Below are positions 44,756 through 53,689 of a DNA stretch of 64,000 nucleotides, piece by piece. How positions within the stretch are numbered: position 1 is the first letter of the stretch; each line of letters opens with the position of its first letter. A program made the position numbers and the translations under genes. A model generated the notes under the pieces. That model made no database searches and was not told the DNA's origin. It saw only the letters and a program-made list of their open reading frames with translations. Source of the stretch: Rhizobium sp. LC145 (GTDB taxonomy: Bacteria > Pseudomonadota > Alphaproteobacteria > Rhizobiales > Rhizobiaceae). Where the stretch lies: contig NZ_LBHV01000005.1 of the NCBI RefSeq assembly GCF_001005825.1, positions 372,001 through 436,000 of the forward strand. The letters run 5' to 3'.

Positions 44756-46608
44756 CATTCCGCCGCAACCTCTTCGGCTTCGTGGTCGGCGAGGAAGCCG
44801 CCGGACTGGCGGGTCCACAGGTCGGCATAGATGCCGCCGGAAGCCACCAGTTCCTGATGGGTGCCGGTCTCGATCATACGGCCCTTGTCGAGCACGATCA
44901 GCCGGTCCATCTCGGTCAGCGTCGAGAGGCGGTGGGCGATCGCGATCACCGTCTTGCCCTGCATGAGGGCAAAGAGGTTTTCCTGGATCGCCGCCTCGAC
45001 TTCGCTGTCGAGCGCCGAGGTCGCCTCGTCCAGCACCAGGATCGGCGCGTCCTTGAGGAAGACACGGGCGATCGCGATACGCTGGCGCTGGCCGCCGGAG
45101 AGCTTCACGCCGCGCTCGCCGACATGCGCGTCGAGACCCTTTCGGCCCTGCATGTCGGAAAGCCCTTCGACGAAATCCCAGGCATTGGCGCGCTTGGCCG
45201 CCTGGATGATCTCCTCATCGGTCGCGTCCGGCCGGCCATAGGCGATGTTGTCGCGGATGGACCGGTGCAGGAGCGAGGTGTCCTGCGTGACGACGCCGAT
45301 CAGCGACCGTAGGCTATCCTGCGAGACCGTCGAGATATCCTGCCCGTCGATGGTGATGCGACCGCCTTCGAGGTCGTAGAACCTCAGGAGCAGGTTCATC
45401 AGGGTCGTCTTGCCGGCGCCCGAACGTCCGACCAGGCCCACCTTCTCACCAGCCTCGATGTCCAGGTTGAGGCCCTCGATGATGCCTTTCGACTTGCCGT
45501 AGTGGAAGCGGACATTCTCGTAGCGGATATGCCCCTTCTTTGCGGCGAGCGCGGTCGCAGCCGGCTTGTCCACCACGTCATGCGGCTTGGTCATCATTTC
45601 CATGCCGTCATAGACCGTGCCGATATTCTCGAACAGCGCCGAGACTTCCCACATGATCCACTGCGACATGCCGTTGATGCGCATGGCAAGACCGATGGCG
45701 ATGGCGATCGCGCCGATCGAGATCGCGCTTTCCAGCCAGAACCAGATGGACATGGTGGCGACGACGAAGAGCACCACGCAGTTGATGAGGTAGACCAGAA
45801 CCTGGAAATTGGTCACCTTGCGCATCTGCCGGTGCACGGTTTCCAGGAAAGCGTTCATCGCATCCTGGGCGTAAGCCTCTTCACGGCCGGCATGGGAGAA
45901 CAGCTTCACCGTGGCGATGTTGGTATAGCTGTCGACCACGCGGCCGGTCATCATCGAGCGCGCATCCGCCTGATCGGCCGAGATCTTCTTCAGCCGCGGC
46001 ACGTAATAGGTGACGATCGCCGCATAGAGGATCATCCAGACGACCAGCGGAATGACCAGCCGCCAATCCGCAGCCGCAACGACCGCGATCATCGAGATGA
46101 AATAGACCGCGACGTAGACGAAGACGTCGAGCACCTTCATCACCGTCTCGCGGATCGCGAGCGAAGTCTGCATCACCTTCGTCGAAACCCGGCCGGCGAA
46201 CTCGTTGGCGAAGAAGGTCATCGAGTGCCGGAGCAGGAAGCGGTGCATCTGCCAGCGGGCGATCATCGGGAAATTGCCCATCAGGATCTGGTGCATGATG
46301 AGCGCATTAAGCCCTGCGACGACCGGCAGGCCGATCAGCACGACAAACGCCATCAACGCCAGCCGCGGCCATTCCGTTTGAAGGAATGTCTCGCGATCGG
46401 CATGGGATAGCCAGTCGACGATATCGCCGAGGAACTGGAAAAGCGCCACTTCCCCCACGGCAATCAGCGTCGTGAGGATGGACATCAGCACCAGCCAGGG
46501 CGCCGCCGGCTTCGTATAATGCCAGCAGAAGGCCATGAGCCCTTTGGGCGGCAAGGTCGGCGCATCGACCGGATAAGGGTTCAAACGCCGTTCAAACCAG
46601 GAGAACAT
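44755..46608 (-). CDS. type-I ABC exporter (fused permease-ATPase), copy 2
   Basis: A 617-residue half-transporter, paralogue of copy 1. The exporter domain has six helices; the ATPase domain has GRSGAGKTTLMNLLLRF, KLSGGQRQRIAIARV and ILVLDEATSALDSE. Both proteins share the order and length of elements, consistent with an ancient tandem duplication or a heterodimeric pump. GGAG eight bases before ATG 46608 decides the start. Upstream, on the same strand, are a 20-codon ORF with a strong ribosome binding site and a candidate promoter, so its transcript probably carries a leader of ~280 bases. Confidence 0.93.
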   Translation of the reverse strand: MFSWFERRLNPYPVDAPTLPPKGLMAFCWHYTKPAAPWLVLMSILTTLIAVGEVALFQFLGDIVDWLSHADRETFLQTEWPRLALMAFVVLIGLPVVAGLNALIMHQILMGNFPMIARWQMHRFLLRHSMTFFANEFAGRVSTKVMQTSLAIRETVMKVLDVFVYVAVYFISMIAVVAAADWRLVIPLVVWMILYAAIVTYYVPRLKKISADQADARSMMTGRVVDSYTNIATVKLFSHAGREEAYAQDAMNAFLETVHRQMRKVTNFQVLVYLINCVVLFVVATMSIWFWLESAISIGAIAIAIGLAMRINGMSQWIMWEVSALFENIGTVYDGMEMMTKPHDVVDKPAATALAAKKGHIRYENVRFHYGKSKGIIEGLNLDIEAGEKVGLVGRSGAGKTTLMNLLLRFYDLEGGRITIDGQDISTVSQDSLRSLIGVVTQDTSLLHRSIRDNIAYGRPDATDEEIIQAAKRANAWDFVEGLSDMQGRKGLDAHVGERGVKLSGGQRQRIAIARVFLKDAPILVLDEATSALDSEVEAAIQENLFALMQGKTVIAIAHRLSTLTEMDRLIVLDKGRMIETGTHQELVASGGIYADLWTRQSGGFLADHEAEEVAAE

Positions 46609-46750
46609 TGACTGCTCCATCAATCGAATCGCCGTTGCTGGACCGCAAAACACGGCCGCGGGACGAACGGCGGAAATCAGAATATCGAGGCCGTACAACG
46701 GCCACGTAACGAATTAGGGAAGAGAAGGTTTGCGGGAAACCGCGAACGAC

Positions 46751-46813
46751 CTACGCCAAAACCAGGATCGCAACGATCTGGGGACGGAGGCGCGAGAGCA
46801 CGGTCATATCCAT
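46751..46813 (-). CDS. 20-residue leader or small peptide ORF upstream of ABC exporter 2
   Basis: The peptide MDMTVLSRLRPQIVAILVLA is basic in the middle and ends in a hydrophobic stretch. AAGGAGG, a near-perfect ribosome binding site, lies six bases before the ATG, much stronger than those of most genes here. It sits 142 bases before the ABC exporter start and downstream of a TATAAT box. The gap to the exporter can form small hairpins (GGTTT/AAACC; GGCCG/CGGCC), so it may regulate exporter expression, or act as a small membrane peptide. No family recognised. Confidence 0.5.
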   Translation of the reverse strand: MDMTVLSRLRPQIVAILVLA

Positions 46814-46889
46814 GTGGGCCTCCTTGAGTTGGCGTTGAGAACGATGCGCTTTTACCCGTTCGACCGTCAAATGGGAAGAGCAAATCGGC

Positions 46890-46912
46890 AATTATAGGTG
46901 ACAAAGTCTTGT
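46890..46912 (-). promoter_or_regulatory. candidate promoter/operator for the leader ORF and ABC exporter 2
   Basis: On the minus strand TATAAT occupies 46895-46890. A perfect repeat GACAA/TTGTC with a four-base centre (46899-46912) lies just upstream where a repressor would block it. No good -35 is seen. Confidence 0.4.
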
Positions 46913-46991
46913 CTGTTGCGTGGACGTCACAGCTAGACCGTGTAGCGGAATTCTCTTGAGCAGCGGCCGTGATTTCCATTATGCGGCTTTC

Positions 46992-47453
46992 ATGACCCAG
47001 TTGCGCATCGCTCTCTACCAGCCCGATATTCCCGGCAATACCGGCACGATCCTGCGGCTTGCCGCCTGCCTCGGCCTTGGCGTCGACGTGATCGAACCCG
47101 CCGGATTCGATCTTTCCGATCGCAACCTGAAGCGGGCCGGCATGGATTATCTCGCAAACGTTACCCTGACGCGGCATGTGAACTGGCAGGCCTTCGAGGA
47201 TTGGCGGGCGGCAAGCGGCCGCCGTCTCGTGCTTGCCTCCACCAAGGCGGCCTTGCCCTATACCCAGCTCACCTATCGCCCCGACGACATTCTGCTTTTC
47301 GGCCGGGAAAGCGCCGGCGTCCCCGACCATGTGCACGAGAAGGCGGAGGAGCGGGTCCTCATCCCCATGGTCGCGGGTCAGCGTTCCATCAACGTCGCGA
47401 TGTCGGCGGCGATGATTGCCGGAGAAGCGCTCCGGCAAACGGGTTTCGGCTGA
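46992..47453 (+). CDS. trmL: tRNA (cytidine(34)-2'-O)-methyltransferase
   Basis: A 153-residue SPOUT methyltransferase. The N-terminus ALYQPDIPGNTGTILRLAAC and the C-terminal knot (DILLFGRESAGVPDHV, then GQRSINVAMSAAMIAGEAL) are typical of TrmL. It methylates the wobble base C34 or U34 of tRNA-Leu using SAM. The ATG at 46992 is chosen because homologues begin at this residue; the frame is open 24 codons further. It is convergent with the MFS gene. Confident. Confidence 0.94.
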   Translation: MTQLRIALYQPDIPGNTGTILRLAACLGLGVDVIEPAGFDLSDRNLKRAGMDYLANVTLTRHVNWQAFEDWRAASGRRLVLASTKAALPYTQLTYRPDDILLFGRESAGVPDHVHEKAEERVLIPMVAGQRSINVAMSAAMIAGEALRQTGFG

Positions 47454-47467
47454 GGCAGCAGTAGGCA

Positions 47468-48700
47468 TCACCCTCCCCCTTCCCTCGCCGTAGTCATCGT
47501 CCCGGCCGTCAGCCGCGCCGCCAGCGCACCGAAGGCGACGGTCACCGCTGCCAATCCCGCCAGTCCATAAGCAGCTGCATAGCCGCTTGCCGCGATCACC
47601 GGCTGAGAGACCAGTGGCGAGAGGAACTGGCCGAGGAAGATGCTCGATACCAGCAAACCGGAAATCCGTCCGCGCGATTGCGGCGGCGCGAGCATCATGG
47701 CGGCTGCCGCGAAGTTCGGCATGATCGTTCCCATGCCGATCCCCGAGATCGCCATGCCGACGAGAACGCCCGCATAGTGCTCCGAGATGGAGAACATCAG
47801 GAAGGCCGAGCCGATCGAGCCGAAGGCGAGCGCGAAGACCCCCATGATGCCAAGCACGCGCCGGAAGCGGGCAAAGACCAGGGCGCTGACGACTCCGATC
47901 GCCTGGCCGACGCCGATCGCCACGCCCGCAAGGCTGGGTGCCGCAACCCCGATATCCTTCAGGAAGAAGGGAAGCTGTGTGGGGATCATGTAGAAGATGA
48001 TCATGTTGAAGACTGCGGCGGCAAACAGCATCGCCAGGAGGATGATGCCCCTTGCCCCGAGCCGGCCCGCCTGTCCCTTCACGGTGGCGGTCGCCACCCG
48101 CACCGGCTCGGATATGAACAACAGCACGGCAGGCAGCACCAAAAAGGCAAGCGCATAGATGAGGAAGGGCGCGCGCCAATGCATTTCCGCAAGGAAGCCG
48201 CCGCCCGTCAGGAAGATCGTTCCGCCGACGCCGACGAAAGCCTGCTGCAGGCCCATATAGCGGTCGCGCGCCGGCCCGGTGAAGAAATCACCGACCAGCG
48301 CGGTGCTGACGGTCATGATGCCGCCGACGGCAAGCCCGAGCACGGCGCGGCCGATCAGCAATCCGGTGAGCGTCTGGGCGAAGAGACCGGAGCAGCCGGC
48401 TATCGCAAAGAGCGAAAGTGCTGCGACCAGCAGCGGCTTGCGCCCGAAACGGTCGATCACCAGGCCGGCGATAGGCGAGAAGGCAGCGATGAAGATCGCC
48501 GGCAGCGTCAGCACGAGACGGCTCAACAGCGCCACGTTCGGCACGTCCGCGAACCGCGTCTCGATGCCGGGAAGCGAGGCCGAGATGGTCGCTCCGGACA
48601 TGATCGTCAGCGTGCTTAACGAAAGCAGCGTGGCATTGCGGTAGCTTTCCGGCACCAGCCTTACAGGCGATGTTTGCAAAGTGGCGGGTCTGTTCAGCAT
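47468..48700 (-). CDS. MFS family efflux transporter, SoxR-regulated
   Basis: A 410-residue, 12-helix transporter. Motif A appears as [16 protein letters not shown], and [19 protein letters not shown] is the linker after helix 4-5, as in DHA1-type drug:H+ antiporters. It starts with a one-base overlap (TGATG) with the upstream FMN reductase gene, so the two are co-translated. The shared promoter carries a SoxR box, which suggests export of redox-cycling compounds such as quinones, phenazines or drugs. Substrate not proven. Confidence 0.88.
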   Translation of the reverse strand: MLNRPATLQTSPVRLVPESYRNATLLSLSTLTIMSGATISASLPGIETRFADVPNVALLSRLVLTLPAIFIAAFSPIAGLVIDRFGRKPLLVAALSLFAIAGCSGLFAQTLTGLLIGRAVLGLAVGGIMTVSTALVGDFFTGPARDRYMGLQQAFVGVGGTIFLTGGGFLAEMHWRAPFLIYALAFLVLPAVLLFISEPVRVATATVKGQAGRLGARGIILLAMLFAAAVFNMIIFYMIPTQLPFFLKDIGVAAPSLAGVAIGVGQAIGVVSALVFARFRRVLGIMGVFALAFGSIGSAFLMFSISEHYAGVLVGMAISGIGMGTIMPNFAAAAMMLAPPQSRGRISGLLVSSIFLGQFLSPLVSQPVIAASGYAAAYGLAGLAAVTVAFGALAARLTAGTMTTAREGGG

Positions 48701-49269
48701 CAGACAGCCTCCTCGACGACGAGCGCCTCGCGGCCGGCCTTCAGCGTCGAAGCCCACCATGTGAGCTGCCTCGCCAGTTTTTCGAGCTGCCGGGCAGCCC
48801 GCTGCGGCTCATACAGGTTTCCGGCGTCGTCGAATTTCTCATGGGCATGGGCGAAGCTGACGCTTTCGCGGATCGCCACTGTGCCGAGCTCGGCAAAGAC
48901 CTGGCGCAACTGCTCCACCGCGCGAAGGCCTCCCGATACGCCGCCATAGGAGACGAAGCCGACAGGCTTGCCCCACCAGGGCTCATAGAACATGTCGATG
49001 AGCTCCTTGAGCGCCGCCGTATAGCCGTGATTGTACTCCGGCGTGACGACCAGGAAGGCATCGGCACGGGCAAGATCGCGCGCAATCCTGGCCTGCATGT
49101 CCGCCTTCGCATTGCGCGTCTCGGCGGCCAGGTCAGCGGGATCGACGATCACGATATCCGCCGCCATCATCTCGGGCAGGTGCGTCAGCACCCAATCGGC
49201 GACGACATCGCAGAAACGGCCAGGCCTCGCGCTGCCATAGATCAGCGCCACGGTGATTTTTGTTTTCAT
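48700..49269 (-). CDS. NADPH-dependent FMN reductase
   Basis: A 189-residue flavodoxin-fold enzyme. The FMN-phosphate loop is [12 protein letters not shown] and the family signature is [19 protein letters not shown] with [19 protein letters not shown]. It uses NAD(P)H to reduce FMN, quinones or azo dyes, which fits detoxification of redox-cycling chemicals. It is the first gene of a two-gene operon with the MFS exporter and is divergent from soxR. Start at MKTKITVAL; the longer frame would cross the SoxR promoter. Confidence 0.9.
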   Translation of the reverse strand: MKTKITVALIYGSARPGRFCDVVADWVLTHLPEMMAADIVIVDPADLAAETRNAKADMQARIARDLARADAFLVVTPEYNHGYTAALKELIDMFYEPWWGKPVGFVSYGGVSGGLRAVEQLRQVFAELGTVAIRESVSFAHAHEKFDDAGNLYEPQRAARQLEKLARQLTWWASTLKAGREALVVEEAV

Positions 49270-49308
49270 CGGAGATTGCTCCCGGGCTTTCGGTTCATGG
49301 GAGCACCT

Positions 49309-49339
49309 GCTATAAAACCTCAAGTAATATTGAGGTCAA
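49309..49339 (-). promoter_or_regulatory. SoxR-activated promoter of the FMN reductase-MFS operon
   Basis: On the minus strand TTGACC (49339-49334) and TATAGC (49314-49309) are separated by 19 bases. MerR-family activators untwist exactly such overlong spacers, and the SoxR box fills this one. Confidence 0.8.
49318..49335. promoter_or_regulatory. SoxR operator (soxbox)
   Basis: CCTCAA-GTAATA-TTGAGG is an 18-base inverted repeat matching the known SoxR box half-sites CCTCAA/TTGAGG. It lies between divergent soxR and the FMN reductase gene. Confidence 0.88.
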
Positions 49340-49347
49340 TAGCAGCG

Positions 49348-49833
49348 ATGAAGAAAACTCCGGACCGGCGCATCCCCCTTGAACTGACCGTGGGCGAAGT
49401 GGCTGAGCGCAGCGGCGTCGCGGTCTCGACGCTGCATTTTTACGAAACCAAGGGATTGATAAAAAGCTGGCGCAACCGCGGCAACCAGCGGCGTTACCCC
49501 CGCGTCGTGTTACGTCGGGTCGCCGTCATCAAGGTGGCGCAGCGAACAGGCATCCCGCTCGCCGATATCGCCGAGGCGCTGTCCGTCCTGCCGCACGATC
49601 GGCCATTGACCGCCAAGGACTGGCAGCGGCTTTCCGAAACGTGGAAACGGCAGCTCGACGCGCGCATCGAGAGCCTCACCGCGCTCCGGAACCATTTGAC
49701 CGACTGCATCGGCTGCGGCTGTCTCTCGATGCACGAATGCCCGCTGCGCAATCCTGATGACGTTCTTTCGGAACAAGGCGCAGGCCCACGACTTCTACCC
49801 TTGGAGGATTTTACAGAACCTTCCGCCGGCTAG
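49348..49833 (+). CDS. soxR: redox-sensitive transcriptional activator SoxR
   Basis: A 161-residue MerR-family regulator. The DNA-binding part is [20 protein letters not shown], and residues C120, C123, C125 and C131 ([12 protein letters not shown]) bind the 2Fe-2S cluster. Oxidation of the cluster by redox-cycling drugs switches on target promoters. No soxS is present, as usual outside enterobacteria. The operator lies 13 bases before the ATG, so SoxR probably controls itself and the divergent FMN reductase-MFS operon. Confidence 0.96.
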   Translation: MKKTPDRRIPLELTVGEVAERSGVAVSTLHFYETKGLIKSWRNRGNQRRYPRVVLRRVAVIKVAQRTGIPLADIAEALSVLPHDRPLTAKDWQRLSETWKRQLDARIESLTALRNHLTDCIGCGCLSMHECPLRNPDDVLSEQGAGPRLLPLEDFTEPSAG

Positions 49834-49986
49834 CGCATTCTACCCGGAAATGTCCGACGTCGTGTCTGTCGAATTCTTTTCGGAAACCCTCGCCGAAAGC
49901 ATTGTAAGGATTGGCCGGCCGGCGTTATCATCCTTAGCCGGCAAACCGGATTCCGGCATTTCCGGTTCGGCCATCTGGGGAGCCGC

Positions 49987-51639
49987 ATGGAATCCACCAT
50001 CGTCATCGTGAACCTGCTGGGCGCCGTCGCCCTTCTGCTGTTCGGCCTCGCGCAGGTGAAGGATGGGGTCTCGCGCGCCTTCGGCCCGAAACTCCGCACC
50101 GGCCTCGCGACCGGAACCCGCAATGGTCCGCGTTCCTTCCTCTCCGGCTTCGTGGCAACGGTCGCGCTGCAAAGCTCCACCGCCACCGCCCTCACCGTCG
50201 CCTCCTTCGTGGAGCGCGATCTCATCCGGCCGCGCATGGCGCAGATCGTGCTGCTCGGCGCCAATGTGGGAACGGCCGTCACGGCCTGGATCGTGGCGAC
50301 CGGCATCGAATGGCTCTCGCCGCTCGTCATCCTGGCCGGCCTCATCCTCCATCGCAGCGGATCGAGCGCCCGCCAGGGCGGCGGCGCCGCGCTGATCGGC
50401 GTAGGTCTGATGCTGCTTTCGCTGCATCTTCTGTCGGCCGCAACCGAACCGATGCGGAGTTCGCCGGCGCTTGCCGCCTTCATCGGCCTTCTCGACAATG
50501 CCTGGCCCGTGGCGCTGCTTCTCTCCGCCGGTCTCGCCTTCGTGTCCTCTTCCAGCCTTGCGATGGTGGTGCTGATCCTGTCGCTTGCCTCGACCGGCAT
50601 CCTTTCGGCCGGGCTGGTCATCGTGCTGATCCTCGGCGCCAATCTGGGCGGAGCCGTGCCGCCCGTCATCGCCACCCTTTCCGGCCCCGCGGCCGCCCGC
50701 CGCATCACGCTCGGCAATCTGACCGTTCGCGCCATCGGCTGCCTTATCGCGCTGCCGCTCGCCGGCTACGGCGCCGAGTTCCTGCAGACGCTGCCGCTTT
50801 CGCCGCAGAAGCTGCCGGTCGACGCCCATCTGATCTTCAACGTCCTGCTTGCCGCACTCGCCTGGCCCTTCTCCGGCTTGATCTCGGACCTGATGACCCG
50901 GCTCGTCCCCACGGAGGAAAGCGCGGAAACCGGTCCGCGCTTCCTCGATCCCGATGCGCTCGAAACGCCGGTCGTGGCGCTTGCCAATGCCACGCGGGAG
51001 GTGCTCGGCGTCGGCGATCTCATCGAGCGGATGCTGATCCGCACCGAAAACGCTTTCAAGCACAATGATCTGGCTCCATTGCAGGAGATCGAAACGCTCG
51101 AAAAGCGCGTCGACCTGATCCAGCAGGAGGTGAAACTTTATCTTTCGAAGCTTGGGCGCGGGGGATTGGATGACGAGAATGCGAGGCGCTCGATCGCCAT
51201 CATCGATTATGTCATCAATCTGGAGCATATCGGCGACATCGTCGAGAAGGGCCTCTGCGGCGAGGTCAGGAAGAAGATCGACAACGGCCTGAAATTCTCC
51301 GACGACGGCTATCGGGAGCTGGAAAACCTGTTCAATCTCACGGTCGATAACCTGCGCGTCGCCCAGACCATCTTCGTCACCGGCGATTTCGATCTCGCCC
51401 GCCAGCTTATGGAGATCAAGGTCAATGTGCGCCACATGGAGAAACAGTCAGCCGAGCGGCATCTGGAACGCCTGCGCGACGGCAAGCTGGAAAGCCTGCA
51501 GACAAGCTCGCTGCACCTCGACCTGCTGCGCGACCTGAAGCGTATCAATGCGCATATTGTCTCCGTCGCCCATCCGATCCTGGACGATAGCGGCGTGCTC
51601 GTTGAAAGCCGTCTGAGACAGGCCGAACCGCGTTCGTGA
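49987..51639 (+). CDS. Na/Pi cotransporter family protein with PhoU-like domain
   Basis: A 550-residue protein. Two Na/Pi repeat units contain the QSS motifs (VALQSSTATALTV and VSSSSLAMVVLIL), with LLGANVGTAVTAWIVATG and LILGANLGGAVPPV between. A C-terminal PhoU-like helical domain (~345-530) regulates uptake. It likely brings in or releases phosphate in symport with sodium; bacterial YjbB homologues act mainly as exporters. GGGGAG precedes ATG 49987. Stand-alone gene. Confidence 0.88.
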   Translation: MESTIVIVNLLGAVALLLFGLAQVKDGVSRAFGPKLRTGLATGTRNGPRSFLSGFVATVALQSSTATALTVASFVERDLIRPRMAQIVLLGANVGTAVTAWIVATGIEWLSPLVILAGLILHRSGSSARQGGGAALIGVGLMLLSLHLLSAATEPMRSSPALAAFIGLLDNAWPVALLLSAGLAFVSSSSLAMVVLILSLASTGILSAGLVIVLILGANLGGAVPPVIATLSGPAAARRITLGNLTVRAIGCLIALPLAGYGAEFLQTLPLSPQKLPVDAHLIFNVLLAALAWPFSGLISDLMTRLVPTEESAETGPRFLDPDALETPVVALANATREVLGVGDLIERMLIRTENAFKHNDLAPLQEIETLEKRVDLIQQEVKLYLSKLGRGGLDDENARRSIAIIDYVINLEHIGDIVEKGLCGEVRKKIDNGLKFSDDGYRELENLFNLTVDNLRVAQTIFVTGDFDLARQLMEIKVNVRHMEKQSAERHLERLRDGKLESLQTSSLHLDLLRDLKRINAHIVSVAHPILDDSGVLVESRLRQAEPRS

Positions 51640-51655
51640 GATATGGAAACCCGGC

Positions 51656-51913
51656 CTAATCGGCCGAAGGCAGCCGCCGCATGGTGAATTCGATCCGGTC
51701 GCCCTCGAGTTGGCGCCAGCTTTCCACCTCGGTCCAGTATGCGGCTTTCGGAAAGGCGTCGAACCATTCGCGCGCCTTCTCGCGCGCTTCCTCGCGTGAA
51801 AGCAGGAAGGTTTCGCGAACGAACATGCCCGACGGCTTGCCGGCCTTCTCCTGCCGATGCCGGTCGATCCTGCGCTTCAGGCCGTCAAGTGGCGGCGGTG
51901 TCTGTTTCGCCAT
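51656..51913 (-). CDS. small conserved-looking protein of unknown function
   Basis: An 85-residue basic protein: a Pro-rich start (AKQTPPPLDGLKRRIDRHR), then a compact part with REEAREKAREWFDAFPKAAY and TEVESWRQLEGDRIEFTMRR. GAGGTG precedes the ATG at 51913. It is convergent with the Na/Pi gene. The pattern of one helix plus two strands looks folded, but I recognise no family. Confidence 0.55.
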   Translation of the reverse strand: MAKQTPPPLDGLKRRIDRHRQEKAGKPSGMFVRETFLLSREEAREKAREWFDAFPKAAYWTEVESWRQLEGDRIEFTMRRLPSAD

Positions 51914-52072
51914 GCACTTCACCTCTATGGAGGCAAGATAATGCGCCGTCAGATTCTTTGCGAGTCCGATTTTTCAGGCGTATGACGGCGCGTCAGTCTG
52001 GCGAATGGCTCGGGAAAGCCATTGCTGCTAATGACGCTTTCAGAAAGACGAATCGCACCATGGGGTGAGACG

Positions 52073-52987
52073 ATGGAACGGCCGGTACTGCCGAAGGGGC
52101 TGCACGCGGATATCGAGGAGAAGAAGGCCACCGCCAAGGCCTGGTTCGAGAGCTTGCGCGATACCATCTGCGCATCCTTCGAAACCCTGGAGGACGAGCT
52201 GGCCGGCCCCCTCTCCGACCAGCAGCCCGGCCGCTTCGTAGCCAAGGACTGGCTACGTGACGACGGCGCGGGCGGCGGCGGCAGGATGTCGATGATGGAA
52301 GGCCGCGTCTTCGAGAAGGTCGGCGTCCACACCTCCACCGTTTACGGTGAATTTTCTGCCGATTTCCGCAGCCAGATCCCCGGCGCCGAGGAAGACCCGC
52401 GTTTCTGGGCCTCCGGCATTTCGCTGATCGCCCATCCGATCAATCCCAATGTGCCGGCCGTTCACATGAACACCCGCATGGTGGTGACGACCAGCCAATG
52501 GTTCGGCGGTGGCGCCGACCTGACGCCGGTTCTGGACCGTCGCCGCGAGCAGACCGATCCCGACAGCCTGCTTTTCCATCGCGCCATGGAAATCACCTGC
52601 GGCCGCCACGCCACCGTCGCGGATTACGGCCGCTACAAGCAATGGTGCGACGAATATTTCTTCCTGAAGCACCGCAACGAGCCGCGCGGCATCGGCGGCA
52701 TCTTTTTCGACTGGCTGCATTCGGAAGAAGAAAAGGGCGGCTGGGACGCCGATTTCGCCTTCGTGCAGGATGTAGGTCGGGCCTTCAGCCTCGTCTATCC
52801 CAAGATCGTCCGCTCCAACTTCAACCAGCCCTGGACGGAAGATGACCGCGACGAGCAACTCATCCGTCGCGGCCGTTATGTGGAGTTCAATCTCCTCTAC
52901 GACCGCGGCACCATTTTCGGTCTGAAGACGGGCGGGAATGTCGAATCCATCCTGTCTTCGCTGCCTCCGGTGGTGCGCTGGCCTTGA
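52073..52987 (+). CDS. hemF: oxygen-dependent coproporphyrinogen III oxidase
   Basis: A 304-residue enzyme of the HemF type. The family core reads [48 protein letters not shown] and [17 protein letters not shown], followed by [20 protein letters not shown]. It converts coproporphyrinogen III to protoporphyrinogen IX with oxygen, feeding haem for the bc1 complex encoded in this window. ATG 52073 has GGGGTGAGA upstream. Monocistronic by appearance. Confidence 0.95.
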   Translation: MERPVLPKGLHADIEEKKATAKAWFESLRDTICASFETLEDELAGPLSDQQPGRFVAKDWLRDDGAGGGGRMSMMEGRVFEKVGVHTSTVYGEFSADFRSQIPGAEEDPRFWASGISLIAHPINPNVPAVHMNTRMVVTTSQWFGGGADLTPVLDRRREQTDPDSLLFHRAMEITCGRHATVADYGRYKQWCDEYFFLKHRNEPRGIGGIFFDWLHSEEEKGGWDADFAFVQDVGRAFSLVYPKIVRSNFNQPWTEDDRDEQLIRRGRYVEFNLLYDRGTIFGLKTGGNVESILSSLPPVVRWP

Positions 52988-53114
52988 GCGCTTCGCATAG
53001 CGAGCACCATGGGGCCGGCGGAGGCAAATCGACACATTTTCGTTAACGAATTTGATACCCAGAACCGCCTGTCGGTGTTAACCTTCGCGCTGGTAGCACC
53101 GGAGGAGGATCGCC

Positions 53115-53384
53115 ATGACAGCGAACAAGCCAGTGCCTAATCTCTCCGAGAGCCGGACCGGCATCCCCGCTCTCGCCAATCCCGAGACGATCGATCGTCT
53201 CGCGACGGAAATGCGGGCCCGCAGCGGCAGCGAATTGCCCTATTCCTTCTGCGTCGAACAGGTGAAACGCCAGCTTTCCCTCAGGATGGCCGGCGCCACG
53301 GCGGCCAATGATTCAAGGCCGCCGGTGGTCGCGGATGAAGACAGGGCAGCCGCGGTCTTCCGCGCCTGGGCACTGTCCGAATGA
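53115..53384 (+). CDS. small protein of unknown function
   Basis: An 89-residue protein. The first 20 residues are disordered; the rest has two helical stretches (ETIDRLATEMRARSGSELPY, then FCVEQVKRQLSLRMAGA) and an Ala-rich end. GGAGGAG nine bases before the ATG is a strong ribosome binding site, which argues that it is a real gene. No family recognised. Confidence 0.6.
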   Translation: MTANKPVPNLSESRTGIPALANPETIDRLATEMRARSGSELPYSFCVEQVKRQLSLRMAGATAANDSRPPVVADEDRAAAVFRAWALSE

Positions 53385-53489
53385 AGGCGGGCCTGGAACG
53401 GGTTCGTAATTGACGAGTTATCCCGGACACCGTGGCGCGGAAGGAGACGCGCCGCGGCAGGTATTCGTTTGATAACAGGAGGAAAAGGG

Positions 53490-53681
53490 ATGAGACTGTT
53501 CGAATGCGGCACGCTCGTGCCCGGCTGCCAATGGCACACCCGAGCCGATCAAGATGCCGAAGTCGTGCGCCGGGCCGTGGAGCATCTGCGCACCGATCAC
53601 GGCGAGGACATCATCCGCGAGAACATGGTCGAGAATATCAAGGCCCGCATACGCGACGAAGCTAAACCGGACGCGGCCTGA
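53490..53681 (+). CDS. DUF1059 domain-containing protein
   Basis: A 63-residue protein with the DUF1059 pattern: MRLFECGTLVPGCQWHTRAD and a short helix EVVRRAVEHLRTDHGED. The two Cys and His residues of the opening may bind metal, as suggested for this small family. AGGAGG precedes ATG 53490. It is 105 bases after the previous small gene and convergent with cca. Function unknown. Confidence 0.75.
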   Translation: MRLFECGTLVPGCQWHTRADQDAEVVRRAVEHLRTDHGEDIIRENMVENIKARIRDEAKPDAA

Positions 53682-53689
53682 ACCGCCGA

